DNA from: CAYQUO01 sp964420835
GTDB taxonomy: Bacteria; Chloroflexota; Anaerolineae; Anaerolineales; Anaerolineaceae
Reading direction: 5' to 3'
DNA: 64,000 nucleotides
Assembly: GCA_964420835.1 (NCBI GenBank)
Contig: CAYQUO010000015.1
Location: forward strand, 14,804 to 78,803
In this document: positions 26,270 to 34,485 of the stretch, in pieces
How positions within the stretch are numbered: position 1 is the first letter of the stretch
How the letters are laid out: the number at the start of each line of letters is the position of its first letter
The notes under the pieces: generated by a model
Databases searched by the model: none
What the model saw: the letters and a program-made list of their open reading frames with translations, nothing else
What the model was told of the DNA's origin: nothing
Program-made: the position numbers and the translations under genes

Positions 26270-27199
26270 TTAAGATTTTCCTGTAACCATGGCCAGCAAA
26301 GCCATGCGGACAAAAACGCCGTTGCCAGCCTGCCTGAAATATGCAGCACGTTGCAGAGAATCGACATCAACGCTAATTTCATTCACTCTGGGCAGAGGGT
26401 GCATGACGGTTAATTTAGGATTGATTTTGTCAACCATTTCCCGGGTAAGGATATAACTGTCCTTTAAGCGTTCATATTCCTCAGGGTCCGTGAATCGTTC
26501 CTTCTGGATGCGTGTCATATAAAGAACGTCCGCGCCTTTAATTGCGCTGGAAAGATCAGTGGTCTCTTCAAATTGAACACCCAGTGATTTAAGCCGTTCG
26601 GTAACCTCAACCGGCATGCGCAACTGGTCTGGGGCTACAAACACCAATTTACACTTGTAATGCTTGTAAATTTCAACACCAGAATGGACCGTGCGGCCAT
26701 TCTTTAGATCACCACATAAAACGATTGTCGTATCATCCACACGCCCGAGCTCGGACTGGACCGTATACAGGTCGAGAAGGGCCTGGGTGGGATGTTGACC
26801 GGCTCCATCCCCGCCATTGATTACCGGATGAAGGGCTATCTTAGCCGCCTGGGCTGCCGAGCCTACAGCAGGATGTCGTAGGGTTATTACGTCGGCGTAC
26901 TGGTCAACTGTTTTAATAGTATCTGCAAGAGTTTCACCCTTGGCAATTGATGTAGATTCCCCCGATGAGAAGCCCACCACAGTACCACCCAGGCGGTGCA
27001 TCGCGGTTTCAAAAGAGAGGCGGGTTCTTGTGCTGGGTTCAAAAAAGAGAGCAGCAAGAACATACCCTTTGAGGAGATCAAGAGAGGCGGTCTTTTCTAG
27101 TTTTTTTCGATAATCTCCTGCCAAAGCCATAATGTCATCCAGTTCGGCTCTGGAGAATTGTGCGCCGTGAAGAATGTCAATCCCTTTATATTTGTCCAT
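26270..27199 (-). CDS. pyrB: aspartate carbamoyltransferase catalytic chain-like (PyrB family)
   Basis: A 309-residue carbamoyltransferase of the same length as E. coli PyrB. It contains the carbamoyl-phosphate motif FFEPSTRTRLSFE, the loop SIAKGETLADT, the ATCase-type segments RHPAVGSAA and GDGAGQHPTQALLDLYT, then MTRIQKERF and MHPLPRVNEI. These favour aspartate as acceptor. ATG at 27197-27199 has GGAG upstream; the frame extends 32 codons further without merit. No pyrI regulatory chain is present. It sits inside a catabolic-looking operon, between an aminotransferase and molybdenum hydroxylases. Either it is the housekeeping enzyme of pyrimidine synthesis placed here, or it works in reverse or on a related carbamoyl compound. 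Confidence 0.88.
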   Translation of the reverse strand: MDKYKGIDILHGAQFSRAELDDIMALAGDYRKKLEKTASLDLLKGYVLAALFFEPSTRTRLSFETAMHRLGGTVVGFSSGESTSIAKGETLADTIKTVDQYADVITLRHPAVGSAAQAAKIALHPVINGGDGAGQHPTQALLDLYTVQSELGRVDDTTIVLCGDLKNGRTVHSGVEIYKHYKCKLVFVAPDQLRMPVEVTERLKSLGVQFEETTDLSSAIKGADVLYMTRIQKERFTDPEEYERLKDSYILTREMVDKINPKLTVMHPLPRVNEISVDVDSLQRAAYFRQAGNGVFVRMALLAMVTGKS

Positions 27200-27233
27200 A
27201 TGATTTCTCCAATGTAGGTTCTTGTTATTGGTT

Positions 27234-28334
27234 CTATCCCTTAATTGCTTTTTCAAGAAATTGGGACAATCGGGCAATTCCTTCTTGAATCTCATCCGGA
27301 GTTAGCGCGCAGAAGGGTAATCTGATGAATTGGTCACCCTTCCCATCTGCAAAAAACCCCCGGCCATCCGTAAGGACCAACCCGGCTTCTTTTGCCTGAG
27401 GCAAAATACTGGACATGGACAGTTCATTTTCCAGGAATAGGCTGATGAAAAAACCACCTTCCGGTTTTGTCCATCGTGCAGGAAAGGTGATATTCGCTGC
27501 CAAAGCAGAAAGCATGGCTTCAAGGCGCGGGGTATATAACCCGATCAGGTCCTGGATATTTTCGTTAAGCCAGCCGTGGCGGATGAACTCGAATACGATA
27601 CCCTGGTTGAGATAACTTGGATTAATATAGGTGTCTTCGGAAAATTTGCGCACTTTTTCTGCAATCTCCGGTGGTGCTGCCACCCAACCCACTCTCAGCC
27701 CCGGTGCGATTAACTTGCTGTATGATGACATGTGGAACACCCTGTTGGGGGCCAAGCTGTACAATGATGCAATATCATCCCCCTTGTAGCGTAATTGGCG
27801 GTACGGGGAATCTTCAATGATCCAGAAACCAAATTTTTCAGAAAGGGAAACAAGGTGTTTTCTTTTTTCCAATGACAAAACACATCCGCTTGGATTTTGG
27901 AAATCGGGGATTGTGTAAAGTAAAACAGGTCTTTCCCCTCCGGACAGGTGTTGCTCAAAAATATTCATGTCCAGCCCGTCTGAAACCAGAGGGATTCCTA
28001 TCACTTCTGCACCTGCTCTGCGGAGGATGGTTATGGTGCGGTCATAGGTGGGATTCTCCACGAAGACTTTGGCGCCTGGTTTAATCAGAATTCGTGACAA
28101 AGTGTCCTGGAGTTGAAGTGATCCCTGTCCAATGATTACCTGGTCGTCTCCAATCTCCAGTTGCGATGCGATCAGTGCTCGTAAAGGTGCATACCCACCA
28201 CCAGGACCATACTGGAGAATTACATTCGAATCCGTATTCAACACCAACTGAGCACACTCGGTAATACGTGCAACAGCAAACGATTCAGGAGGGGGTACTC
28301 CTCTGGTAAATTGGACCGGTTTTAAGTTCGACAT
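27234..28334 (-). CDS. PLP-dependent aminotransferase, class I/II fold
   Basis: A 366-residue fold-type I aminotransferase related to the 2-aminoadipate/MocR catalytic group, without the GntR DNA-binding domain. Visible features are the GYAPLRALIA segment near residue 48, IPDFQNPSG with the PLP-ring Asn/Asp, a DSPYRQLRY segment and SSYSKLIAPGLRVGW with the PLP lysine near 208. The ATG has an AAGGAG at good spacing. It is the second gene of the IclR operon, 29 bp after the regulator, and probably moves the amino group of an amino acid released by the pathway. The substrate cannot be read from sequence. Confidence 0.88.
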   Translation of the reverse strand: MSNLKPVQFTRGVPPPESFAVARITECAQLVLNTDSNVILQYGPGGGYAPLRALIASQLEIGDDQVIIGQGSLQLQDTLSRILIKPGAKVFVENPTYDRTITILRRAGAEVIGIPLVSDGLDMNIFEQHLSGGERPVLLYTIPDFQNPSGCVLSLEKRKHLVSLSEKFGFWIIEDSPYRQLRYKGDDIASLYSLAPNRVFHMSSYSKLIAPGLRVGWVAAPPEIAEKVRKFSEDTYINPSYLNQGIVFEFIRHGWLNENIQDLIGLYTPRLEAMLSALAANITFPARWTKPEGGFFISLFLENELSMSSILPQAKEAGLVLTDGRGFFADGKGDQFIRLPFCALTPDEIQEGIARLSQFLEKAIKG

Positions 28335-28363
28335 TTGGCTTTCTCCTTTTCGGTGGCTAATGG

Positions 28364-29170
28364 TTAATTTGGCCTTGTCTGAGAAACGATCGACTTTCCT
28401 TTCGCAGCTCCAAGTAGAACTGAAAGTTCATCGCACGTGTTCATAACCTGTTCGGCATAATCGGAAAATTGATCAATCGAAATCCTGCTTAAAGGTGCTG
28501 CTATGCCCAGGCCGGCCACAACATTTAATGTAAAGTCATAAACTGGTGCTGCAATTCCCATGGCCCCTGTATCTGTTTCCTCAATTGATGTGGCGTACCC
28601 CTGCAATCTTATTTGTTCTAATTCTTTGATGAGTTCGTTTTTATTGGTAATGGTATTGGTGGAGAGAGGGATCAGATCGATGTCATTCACGATCTTCATC
28701 ATTTGATCTTCTGGGAGGAATGCCAATAACACTTTTGAAGAGGCACCAGCATGAAGCATAAGTCTATTGCCAGACCGGTTTGCCAAACGGATGGGGTGTT
28801 TACTCTCAATCTGGTCAATCCACATGCCCCAATTTCCATCTCGGATGGAAAGCACGGTCATTTCTCCGGTGCTTTCGGTGAGTTTGCGCATCAGAGGGAG
28901 TGCCAGGTTTCGCAGATCCAGACGTTCCTGGGCTATTCTTCCCCAACGAATTAATTGCGAACCAGGCACATAACCATGCTGATCTTCCCGGAAGGTCAAT
29001 AAGCCTGCTGCCGTCATGGCTTCAAGAAAACGAAATGTTGTGCTTTTTGGGAGGTGGATTTTTCTACTAATTTCAGACAGGGTTAGCGCGTTCTCGGTTT
29101 CTTCGAATGCGTTTAGGATATCGCTAAAACGATTAATGGTTCGATAAGTAGAGGTCTGTTTTTCCTGCAC
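28364..29170 (-). CDS. IclR-family regulator of the molybdenum hydroxylase operon
   Basis: A 268-residue regulator with an N-terminal winged helix (ALTLSEISRKIHLPKSTTFRFLEAM) and a C-terminal IclR ligand domain ending near GAMGIAAPVYDFTLNVVAGLGIAAPL. I place the start at GTG 29168-29170, which has AGAGG 7 bases upstream; the longer frame reads through the promoter's operator and is rejected. It is the first gene of the operon running to 17250. A perfect promoter with an IclR/KdgR-like palindrome lies just upstream, so autoregulated repression relieved by a pathway metabolite is likely. It is a different IclR from the one at 3786. Confidence 0.9.
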   Translation of the reverse strand: MQEKQTSTYRTINRFSDILNAFEETENALTLSEISRKIHLPKSTTFRFLEAMTAAGLLTFREDQHGYVPGSQLIRWGRIAQERLDLRNLALPLMRKLTESTGEMTVLSIRDGNWGMWIDQIESKHPIRLANRSGNRLMLHAGASSKVLLAFLPEDQMMKIVNDIDLIPLSTNTITNKNELIKELEQIRLQGYATSIEETDTGAMGIAAPVYDFTLNVVAGLGIAAPLSRISIDQFSDYAEQVMNTCDELSVLLGAAKGKSIVSQTRPN

Positions 29171-29218
29171 AGTAATACCTCTCACTATTAATATGCTAAC
29201 CACTCGTGGTTCCATGGG

Positions 29219-29235
29219 GTGAAACAATGTTTCAC
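29219..29235 (-). promoter_or_regulatory. palindrome GTGAAACAATGTTTCAC, operator of the IclR operon
   Basis: A perfect 7 bp inverted repeat with a 3-base centre, 7 bases downstream of the -10 box, i.e. over the start site. It closely resembles the TGAAACA-type boxes of KdgR, an IclR-family repressor. The family match to the adjacent regulator makes it a strong operator candidate. Confidence 0.75.
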
Positions 29236-29242
29236 TAAATGG

Positions 29243-29271
29243 ATAATAACATATTCTAAATTAAAAGTCAA
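29243..29271 (-). promoter_or_regulatory. predicted promoter of the 12 kb IclR operon
   Basis: Minus strand TTGACT (29266-29271), 17 bp spacer, TATTAT (29243-29248). A TSS near 29236 would be covered by the palindrome at 29219-29235. No other promoter of this quality was noticed before 17250, and gene spacing inside never exceeds 46 bp. Confidence 0.7.
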
Positions 29272-29372
29272 TAACCCATTTAATGAGCGCAGAGCAAATT
29301 CATGGATAAGAAACGAAATCATATCCTTCCCTAAATGGCTATAATTGTGTTAGCTGGAGAGGAGATTTATCC

Positions 29373-30359
29373 ATGTACAGATCGATGAGGGCCCTGTTTC
29401 TCGGCGGTATTTTTTTGTTCGTTGTTTCATGTATTTTGCCATTTGGGCAAGTTCAAGAAGATTTGATTATTGACAAGAACGACCTTACAGCAACCGCATT
29501 GTTCTCTTCGGGAGTTTTTGGGTCTTTAACCCCAGCACATGGAGGAACTGAATTTGATATTGAGAATTTGCCATCAACGGAAACCCCCATCCTTTTACCA
29601 GACATAACTGCAACAAGCACCCCAGACATGGCATCTAGCTCTACGATTATACCAACTGCAAACCCAACGGCTGCCCCGACAATTATTTATGTTCCAGTTA
29701 ACCCCACCCAACCACCAATCCGGCCTGGTGGCACAGTGCTTGCTGACTATTTCAGCCGGCCACCAACGATTGACGGAAACTGGGACGATTACAACGGCCT
29801 TGAACATCCCATTAGTTCCATAGTATTTGGTTATTCCAATTGGACCGGTGAGGATGACTTGATAGGTGCATATAGGATTGGATGGGATATGAATAATCTC
29901 TACCTGGCTGTGAAGGTGAGGGATGATGTGTATGCCCAAAATGCTGCCGGAGATGACTTATATAAGGGAGACAGCATTGAAGTATTATTGGATGCAGATC
30001 TGTACGGTGATTTTTCCGTCAATTCATTGAATGCTGATGATTACCAATTAGGTATCTCTCCTGGCAGGTCAAGTGTTAGTGGTTTGAAAGAGGCCATACT
30101 ATGGTATCCCCGGGCCATCTCTGGGGGACGGTCTTTCCCTGTGGCTTCCATGAGCAGTGCAGGGGTGTACCGTGTTGAGATGGCCATTCCATGGTCGGTT
30201 TTTTCAATTACTCCATTTGCCGGGCAGCATTATGGTTTTGCGGTATCCATCTCAGATAATGATGACCCTTTGCAGAACCTTCAGCAGACCATGGTTTCGA
30301 GCGTTCCGGGACGAAAATTAACCTTGCCAATGACCTGGGGGGAACTTGTCCTACGATAA
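29373..30359 (+). CDS. lipoprotein with CBM9-like sugar-binding domain
   Basis: A 328-residue exported protein. The signal peptide LFLGGIFLFVVSCILPFG has a probable lipobox (VVSC). A Thr/Pro/Ala-rich linker follows (about 65-125). The C-terminal part (about 128-328) resembles family 9 carbohydrate-binding or DOMON-like domains: APPTIDGNWDDY-like opening (PPTIDGNWDDYNGL), LIGAYRIGWDMNNLYLAVKVRDD, then GDSIEVLLDADLYGDF, and late VEMAIPWSVF. These folds bind sugars or other surface ligands. SD GGAGAGGAG precedes the ATG. It is divergent from the IclR operon and ends 16 bp before dinB. Confidence 0.78.
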   Translation: MYRSMRALFLGGIFLFVVSCILPFGQVQEDLIIDKNDLTATALFSSGVFGSLTPAHGGTEFDIENLPSTETPILLPDITATSTPDMASSSTIIPTANPTAAPTIIYVPVNPTQPPIRPGGTVLADYFSRPPTIDGNWDDYNGLEHPISSIVFGYSNWTGEDDLIGAYRIGWDMNNLYLAVKVRDDVYAQNAAGDDLYKGDSIEVLLDADLYGDFSVNSLNADDYQLGISPGRSSVSGLKEAILWYPRAISGGRSFPVASMSSAGVYRVEMAIPWSVFSITPFAGQHYGFAVSISDNDDPLQNLQQTMVSSVPGRKLTLPMTWGELVLR

Positions 30360-30375
30360 AGGCTGTAGGGTGTTC

Positions 30376-31542
30376 ATGGGCCGGAAAATAATCCATCTTG
30401 ATTTAGATGCCTTTTTTTGCGCGGTTGAAGAGAAAAAACAACCCGGGTTGACAGGGACTGAGTTTGCAGTCGGTGGACGCCCGGAATCCAGGGGTGTTAT
30501 CAGCTCTTGTTCCTACGCTGCAAGGATGAAGGGGGTTCGGTCGGCAATGCCTGTCACACAAGCCCTGAGGGTTTGCCCGGGCTTGTTGATCTTGTCACCA
30601 CATTTTCCTGATTACCGTCATTATTCGGAACTCGTGTTCACAGAGGTCGGTAGGTGGTCTCCGTATGTGGAACAGGTTTCGATAGACGAGGCATTTATCG
30701 ATGTTAGTGACCTTCACGAAGAGGGGGGATTCATTGCATCCCAATTGCAAACAGCAATTTATCAAAAGACCGGATTGCCATGTTCTCTCGGAGTTGCAAC
30801 GAGCAAACTTGTAGCGAAGATTGCCACAGATTTTGGAAAGGCTAGCTGCAAATTCAGATCATATCCAATGTCAATCCATGTTGTGCCGGAAGGTTCGGAA
30901 GCTTCCTTCCTGGCGCCATTGCCTGTCAGGATGATGTGGGGGGTTGGCTCAAAGACCGCCGACCGACTTGCAGAAATTGGGATTAAAACCATTGGCCAAA
31001 TTGCAGTACGTTCAGGCAGAGAATTAGCCAACATATTTGGCAAATTTGGGAATCTGATGGTGGAATATGCCAATGGGATAGATAACAGCCAGGTCACAAT
31101 GCAACGCGAGATGAAATCAATCAGTCAGGAACGAACATTCCCAAAAGATATTTCAGACGTTGCCATCTTGGAAAAAACGGTCTTATCGCTTGCTGAAATG
31201 GTTGCCATCCGCTTGCGAAGGAAAAACCTGTCAGCTTCCATTATTCGCATCAAGATCCGTTGGCCTAATTATTCAACAAAAGTTCACCAGGTCACCCTGC
31301 ATGAGCCCACCTTTCAGGAAAGTGAAATTCAGAAAAGAGCATTCCAGTTATTTCATCAGGTGTGGACGCCGGGCAAATTGGTGAGGTTATTGGGACTGGG
31401 TGTAAGTGGGTTCTCACCGCCAAGATTGCAGTTGAATCTTTGGGGCGGGAATGATGAAAAGGAATTAAAACTAAATGCAGCCATGGATTTTCTTGAAGAA
31501 AAATATGGCAAGCGGGTCATTCGACGTGGTCAAATGGAATAA
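30376..31542 (+). CDS. dinB: DNA polymerase IV (Y-family)
   Basis: An error-prone translesion polymerase of 388 residues. The palm motif IIHLDLDAFFCAVEEKK holds the first catalytic Asp, and VSIDEAFIDVS the Asp-Glu pair near residue 110. Finger and helix-hairpin-helix segments follow (MWGVGSKTADRLAEIGIKTIGQIA), then the little-finger domain from about 240. I use ATG at 30376-30378 because it gives the standard MGRKIIHLDLDAFF start; the longer frame begins with a TTG inside the preceding gene. No LexA-type operator was recognised. Confidence 0.95.
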   Translation: MGRKIIHLDLDAFFCAVEEKKQPGLTGTEFAVGGRPESRGVISSCSYAARMKGVRSAMPVTQALRVCPGLLILSPHFPDYRHYSELVFTEVGRWSPYVEQVSIDEAFIDVSDLHEEGGFIASQLQTAIYQKTGLPCSLGVATSKLVAKIATDFGKASCKFRSYPMSIHVVPEGSEASFLAPLPVRMMWGVGSKTADRLAEIGIKTIGQIAVRSGRELANIFGKFGNLMVEYANGIDNSQVTMQREMKSISQERTFPKDISDVAILEKTVLSLAEMVAIRLRRKNLSASIIRIKIRWPNYSTKVHQVTLHEPTFQESEIQKRAFQLFHQVWTPGKLVRLLGLGVSGFSPPRLQLNLWGGNDEKELKLNAAMDFLEEKYGKRVIRRGQME

Positions 31543-31641
31543 TGAAGTGCCATTGATAGATCATCATACCACGTTACTTATTGGTTGGCGTTGACCCTTC
31601 ATCCTGCTTGAAAAACCCGGTGCTGGTATAATGAAACCATT

Positions 31642-31714
31642 GCCACCGTAGCTCAGTTGGCAGAGCAGACGATTCGTAATCGTCCGGTCAAGGGTTCGAA
31701 TCCCTTCGGTGGCT
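31642..31714 (+). tRNA. tRNA-Thr (anticodon CGT)
   Basis: A 73-base cloverleaf with acceptor GCCACCG/CGGTGGC, D-arm GCTCAGTTGGCAGAGC, anticodon arm GACGA-TTCGTAA-TCGTC giving anticodon CGT, and T-arm AGGG-TTCGAAT-CCCTT. The CCA is not encoded. A TATAAT at 31627-31632 lies 9 bases upstream. It reads ACG. Confidence 0.96.
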
Positions 31715-31823
31715 TCTATCATTAAACGACATATAAAAAGTTAAAATGTTACTGGTTGCCTGATATAAGAAAAACACTTGTTGATTAATTGAAATCCTTT
31801 TTATAGCTCCGGTACAACCCTAT

Positions 31824-32462
31824 ATGTCCAGTCAACGTAAATCTCCAATTGTGATCGCCATTGCCGGAGGTTCTGGCAGTGGAAAAACGACAGTAGTAAA
31901 TGCGATCCTTGAGCGAGTTGGGCCTGAGAAAATTGCCTGTCTTTCACATGATGCGTATTATGTTGACCTCAGCCATTTGCCCTTGGAAGAACGCACAAGG
32001 GTTAATTTTGACCACCCGGACTCCTTGGATACGCGTTTGTTGATTGAGCATATCCAGGCTCTTAAACTGGGCAAATCGGTGAAAGCACCGATTTATGATT
32101 ACTCCAAATACACACGTACTGGCGAAGAGATAAAAATCCATCCCCGGCGTGTGATTGTTGTTGAAGGAATACTGATATTTGCGGAATCCAAACTGCGGAA
32201 GTTGTTCGACGTAAAAATCTTTGTGGATACAGATCCAGACCTTCGTTTCATCCGCCGATTGGACCGCGATATTCATGAGCGCGGCAGAACCACGGATCTT
32301 GTGATCAAGCAATACCTGGGGACGGTTCGTCCAATGCACCTTGAATTTGTAGAGCCTTCCAAGCGATATGCAGATGTGATTATTCCGGAGGGGGGACGGA
32401 ATAAAGTGGCGATGGATATGGTCGTCGCTCGAATTGAGGCTCTGCTGGCTGCAGCGGGTTAA
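31824..32462 (+). CDS. udk: uridine kinase
   Basis: Phosphorylates uridine and cytidine with ATP in pyrimidine salvage. The 212-residue protein carries the P-loop IAGGSGSGKTTV at residues 13-24, the substrate motif HDAYYVDLSHLPLEERTRVNFDHPDSLDT, and IYDYSKYTRT. The late VVEGILIF and IRRLDRDIHERGR (lid) are also typical. It stands alone between a tRNA and a gene-poor stretch. Confidence 0.95.
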   Translation: MSSQRKSPIVIAIAGGSGSGKTTVVNAILERVGPEKIACLSHDAYYVDLSHLPLEERTRVNFDHPDSLDTRLLIEHIQALKLGKSVKAPIYDYSKYTRTGEEIKIHPRRVIVVEGILIFAESKLRKLFDVKIFVDTDPDLRFIRRLDRDIHERGRTTDLVIKQYLGTVRPMHLEFVEPSKRYADVIIPEGGRNKVAMDMVVARIEALLAAAG

Positions 32463-32807
32463 TACCATGATTTGTAGTGGCAGCTGTTCCGCTGACAACT
32501 GGATTAACTGATATTTCATCAATGAACCAGGATTTTTCCGGGAACTTGTCAGCCAGTGAATGATGGCCAACCAATAATGACGAATTCCTCTTGATGAAAA
32601 CAACCGTTCAACACACGCCCTGCAAGTGGTTGCGAAACTGGACAATCAGAGCAAGTTTGTCGCGCATATCGATCCCTGTGACGATGGTTACGTTCGCTGT
32701 GGTTATTATCGTTCCTAATTACTTGGGCCTGGAAAACCAGTTTTCTGGATAAGAGAAAACCATATTGCATTAGCGGGATTATATATGTAATAAGGAAAGG
32801 TTAACTT
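32463..32807. other. gene-poor 345 bp stretch with a possible gene remnant
   Basis: No normal gene. A 52-codon plus-strand ORF (32594-32752) encodes a basic segment followed by a hydrophobic helix (WLRNWTIRASLSR then a run like IPVTMVTFAVVIIVPNY). This is how many membrane sensor kinases and cyclases begin. It has no clear SD and ends abruptly, so it may be the truncated start of a lost signalling gene. The rest shows no motif I recognise. Confidence 0.3.
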
Positions 32808-33488
32808 CTACACGACCTCCATCTCATCGTCAGAAGTATCCATCTCCAATAGTGCTCCCGTGGAAATGAAGATGGTTCGTTCACAAATGTTCGTAACCCG
32901 ATCCGCCATACGCTCGATGTTGTGAGCAACCCACATTAACAAATTCGCCTGGTCAATAATTGAAGGATTTGAAATCATCGCCTCGACCACAAATCTGTTC
33001 ACCTTGTTATAAAGCTCATCTACTGCGTCATCTTCATTCGGAATTTGTCTGGCAGCATTGGCGTTTTCTTCGATGAATGCGATTAACGCTTTTTCGAGCA
33101 TTTTGTTGGCAAGGGAAGCCATGCGGGTTAGATCCTGATAAGGAACCGGAATTATGGCCTTGCCAAGCCGGATAACAACCTTGCCAATGCCTTTTGCATA
33201 ATCGCCCATTCGTTCGAGTTCTGTGCTTACTTCCAGCATGGCTGTCAACAGACGTAGATCATGCGCAATGGGTTGTTGGGTTGCAATCAGGATCAGAATG
33301 GCATTTTCTATTGCAAAACGCTTATCATTAATATACTGATCATCCAACATTACCTGTCGGGCTTTTTCCCTATTCTGGTCCCTGAAAGCCTCCATTGCAG
33401 ACAGCATGGCATTTTGGACCATTCTGCCAAGCAATAGAATCTCCTCCTGGATCTGTTTAATCTGGTGGTCAAGTGTTGCTCTTGGCAT
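32808..33488 (-). CDS. phoU: phosphate uptake regulator PhoU
   Basis: A 226-residue all-helical protein with the two PhoU repeats (about 15-105 and 120-210). Each has the typical E/D-rich metal-binding pattern, e.g. STELERMGDYAKGIGK in the first and VAHNIERMADRVTNICE in the second. It links the Pst transporter to two-component control of phosphate genes. It follows pstB by 20 bp on the same strand. The Pst binding and membrane subunits are not in this window. Confidence 0.95.
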   Translation of the reverse strand: MPRATLDHQIKQIQEEILLLGRMVQNAMLSAMEAFRDQNREKARQVMLDDQYINDKRFAIENAILILIATQQPIAHDLRLLTAMLEVSTELERMGDYAKGIGKVVIRLGKAIIPVPYQDLTRMASLANKMLEKALIAFIEENANAARQIPNEDDAVDELYNKVNRFVVEAMISNPSIIDQANLLMWVAHNIERMADRVTNICERTIFISTGALLEMDTSDDEMEVV

Positions 33489-33508
33489 TTTAACCCCTTG
33501 AAAAATGA

Positions 33509-34297
33509 TTAGCCATAATGACCGGTGATGTAATCTTCTGTACGTTGATCGGTTGGATTTGTGAAGATGTTGGCGGTATTACCATATTCTATCATCTCTC
33601 CTGCCCTGTCCTGGTCCATGGAAAAGAAAGCCGTATAATCAGATGCCCGAGCTGCCTGCTGCATGTTATGGGTAACGATAATGATCGTATAGGTTTCAGA
33701 AAGTTGGCGCATCAGATCCTCGATCTTGAGAGTGGCGATTGGATCCAGAGCTGAACAGGGTTCATCCATGAGTATGATCTCTGGCTTTACAGCCAGGGCG
33801 CGGGCAAGACAAAGCCGCTGTTGTTGTCCCCCTGAAAGGGAAAGCGCATTCTTTTTTAGGTCATTCTTGACTTCGTCCCATAATGCAGCTTGGATCAAGG
33901 TTGCTTCAACCAGATCTTCCAAATTCCCTTGATATCTTTGGAGCCTGGCTCCCCAGGCAACATTTTCAAAAATTGTTTTTGGAAAGGGGTTGGGCTTTTG
34001 AAATACCATTCCAATCCTTTTTCTCACTCGAACAGGATCAACATCCGGGTCATAGATGTTCTTTCCATGGAAAAGGATTTGCCCAGATATTCTTGCCGAG
34101 GGAATAAAATCATTCATTCGATTGAACGCCCTTAGCACTGTGCTCTTCCCACACCCGGATGGACCGATGATTGCCGTTATCTTCTTGGGTTCAATTTTTA
34201 AGTTAACATTCTTAACCGCCCGAAAATGACCATAATAAAAATCCATTTGGGTAACTTCAATGGCGTATTGGTTGGCAGGTTTAAATACTGGATTCAT
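33509..34297 (-). CDS. pstB: phosphate ABC transporter ATPase PstB
   Basis: A 262-residue ABC ATPase energising phosphate import. Walker A IGPSGCGKSTVLRAFNR near residue 40, Q-loop VFQKPNPFPKTIFENV (the PNPFP stretch is specific to PstB), signature LSGGQQQRLCLARALA, Walker B ILMDEPCSALDP and the switch histidine VTHN. ATG at 34295-34297 is used rather than the overlapping TTG. It is co-transcribed with phoU. Normally pstSCA precede pstB; here a glycosyltransferase and a small ORF lie upstream, so the rest must be elsewhere. Confidence 0.96.
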   Translation of the reverse strand: MNPVFKPANQYAIEVTQMDFYYGHFRAVKNVNLKIEPKKITAIIGPSGCGKSTVLRAFNRMNDFIPSARISGQILFHGKNIYDPDVDPVRVRKRIGMVFQKPNPFPKTIFENVAWGARLQRYQGNLEDLVEATLIQAALWDEVKNDLKKNALSLSGGQQQRLCLARALAVKPEIILMDEPCSALDPIATLKIEDLMRQLSETYTIIIVTHNMQQAARASDYTAFFSMDQDRAGEMIEYGNTANIFTNPTDQRTEDYITGHYG

Positions 34298-34347
34298 CAA
34301 TTAGCCTATTAATGACAATATACGTACATCAGCAGTGTAATCCCATT

Positions 34348-34485
34348 TTATTTGGGCGAAAAATTAATATGCTTGGCAAGAAAATCTATGTGCCTGTAAT
34401 CTGTTATCTCCATCTTGTCCAGGTTGAGTAGAACAATATCGAAAGAACGGAGATCGCGGAGGAGACACTCATTTAATCCTTGCAT
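34348..34485 (-). CDS. small hypothetical ORF, 45 residues
   Basis: Not recognised. ATG at 34483-34485 overlaps the end of the glycosyltransferase gene by 13 bp, with GGGAGA just before it, an arrangement typical of translational coupling. The peptide begins MQGLNECLLRDL and has a compact hydrophobic core (FDIVLLNLDKMEI) and a charged C-terminus. It could be a genuine small protein or the C-terminal remnant of a larger one. Nothing else explains the gap before pstB. Confidence 0.35.
   Translation of the reverse strand: MQGLNECLLRDLRSFDIVLLNLDKMEITDYRHIDFLAKHINFSPK

Noticed and set aside
29595..29937. 114-codon antisense ORF within the CBM9-like gene
   Set aside because: It is the complement of the sense coding frame and shows no independent feature.
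32380..32770. Two minus-strand ORFs of 64 and 73 codons after udk
   Set aside because: One overlaps udk in antisense and both are low-complexity, basic, without SD or motif.
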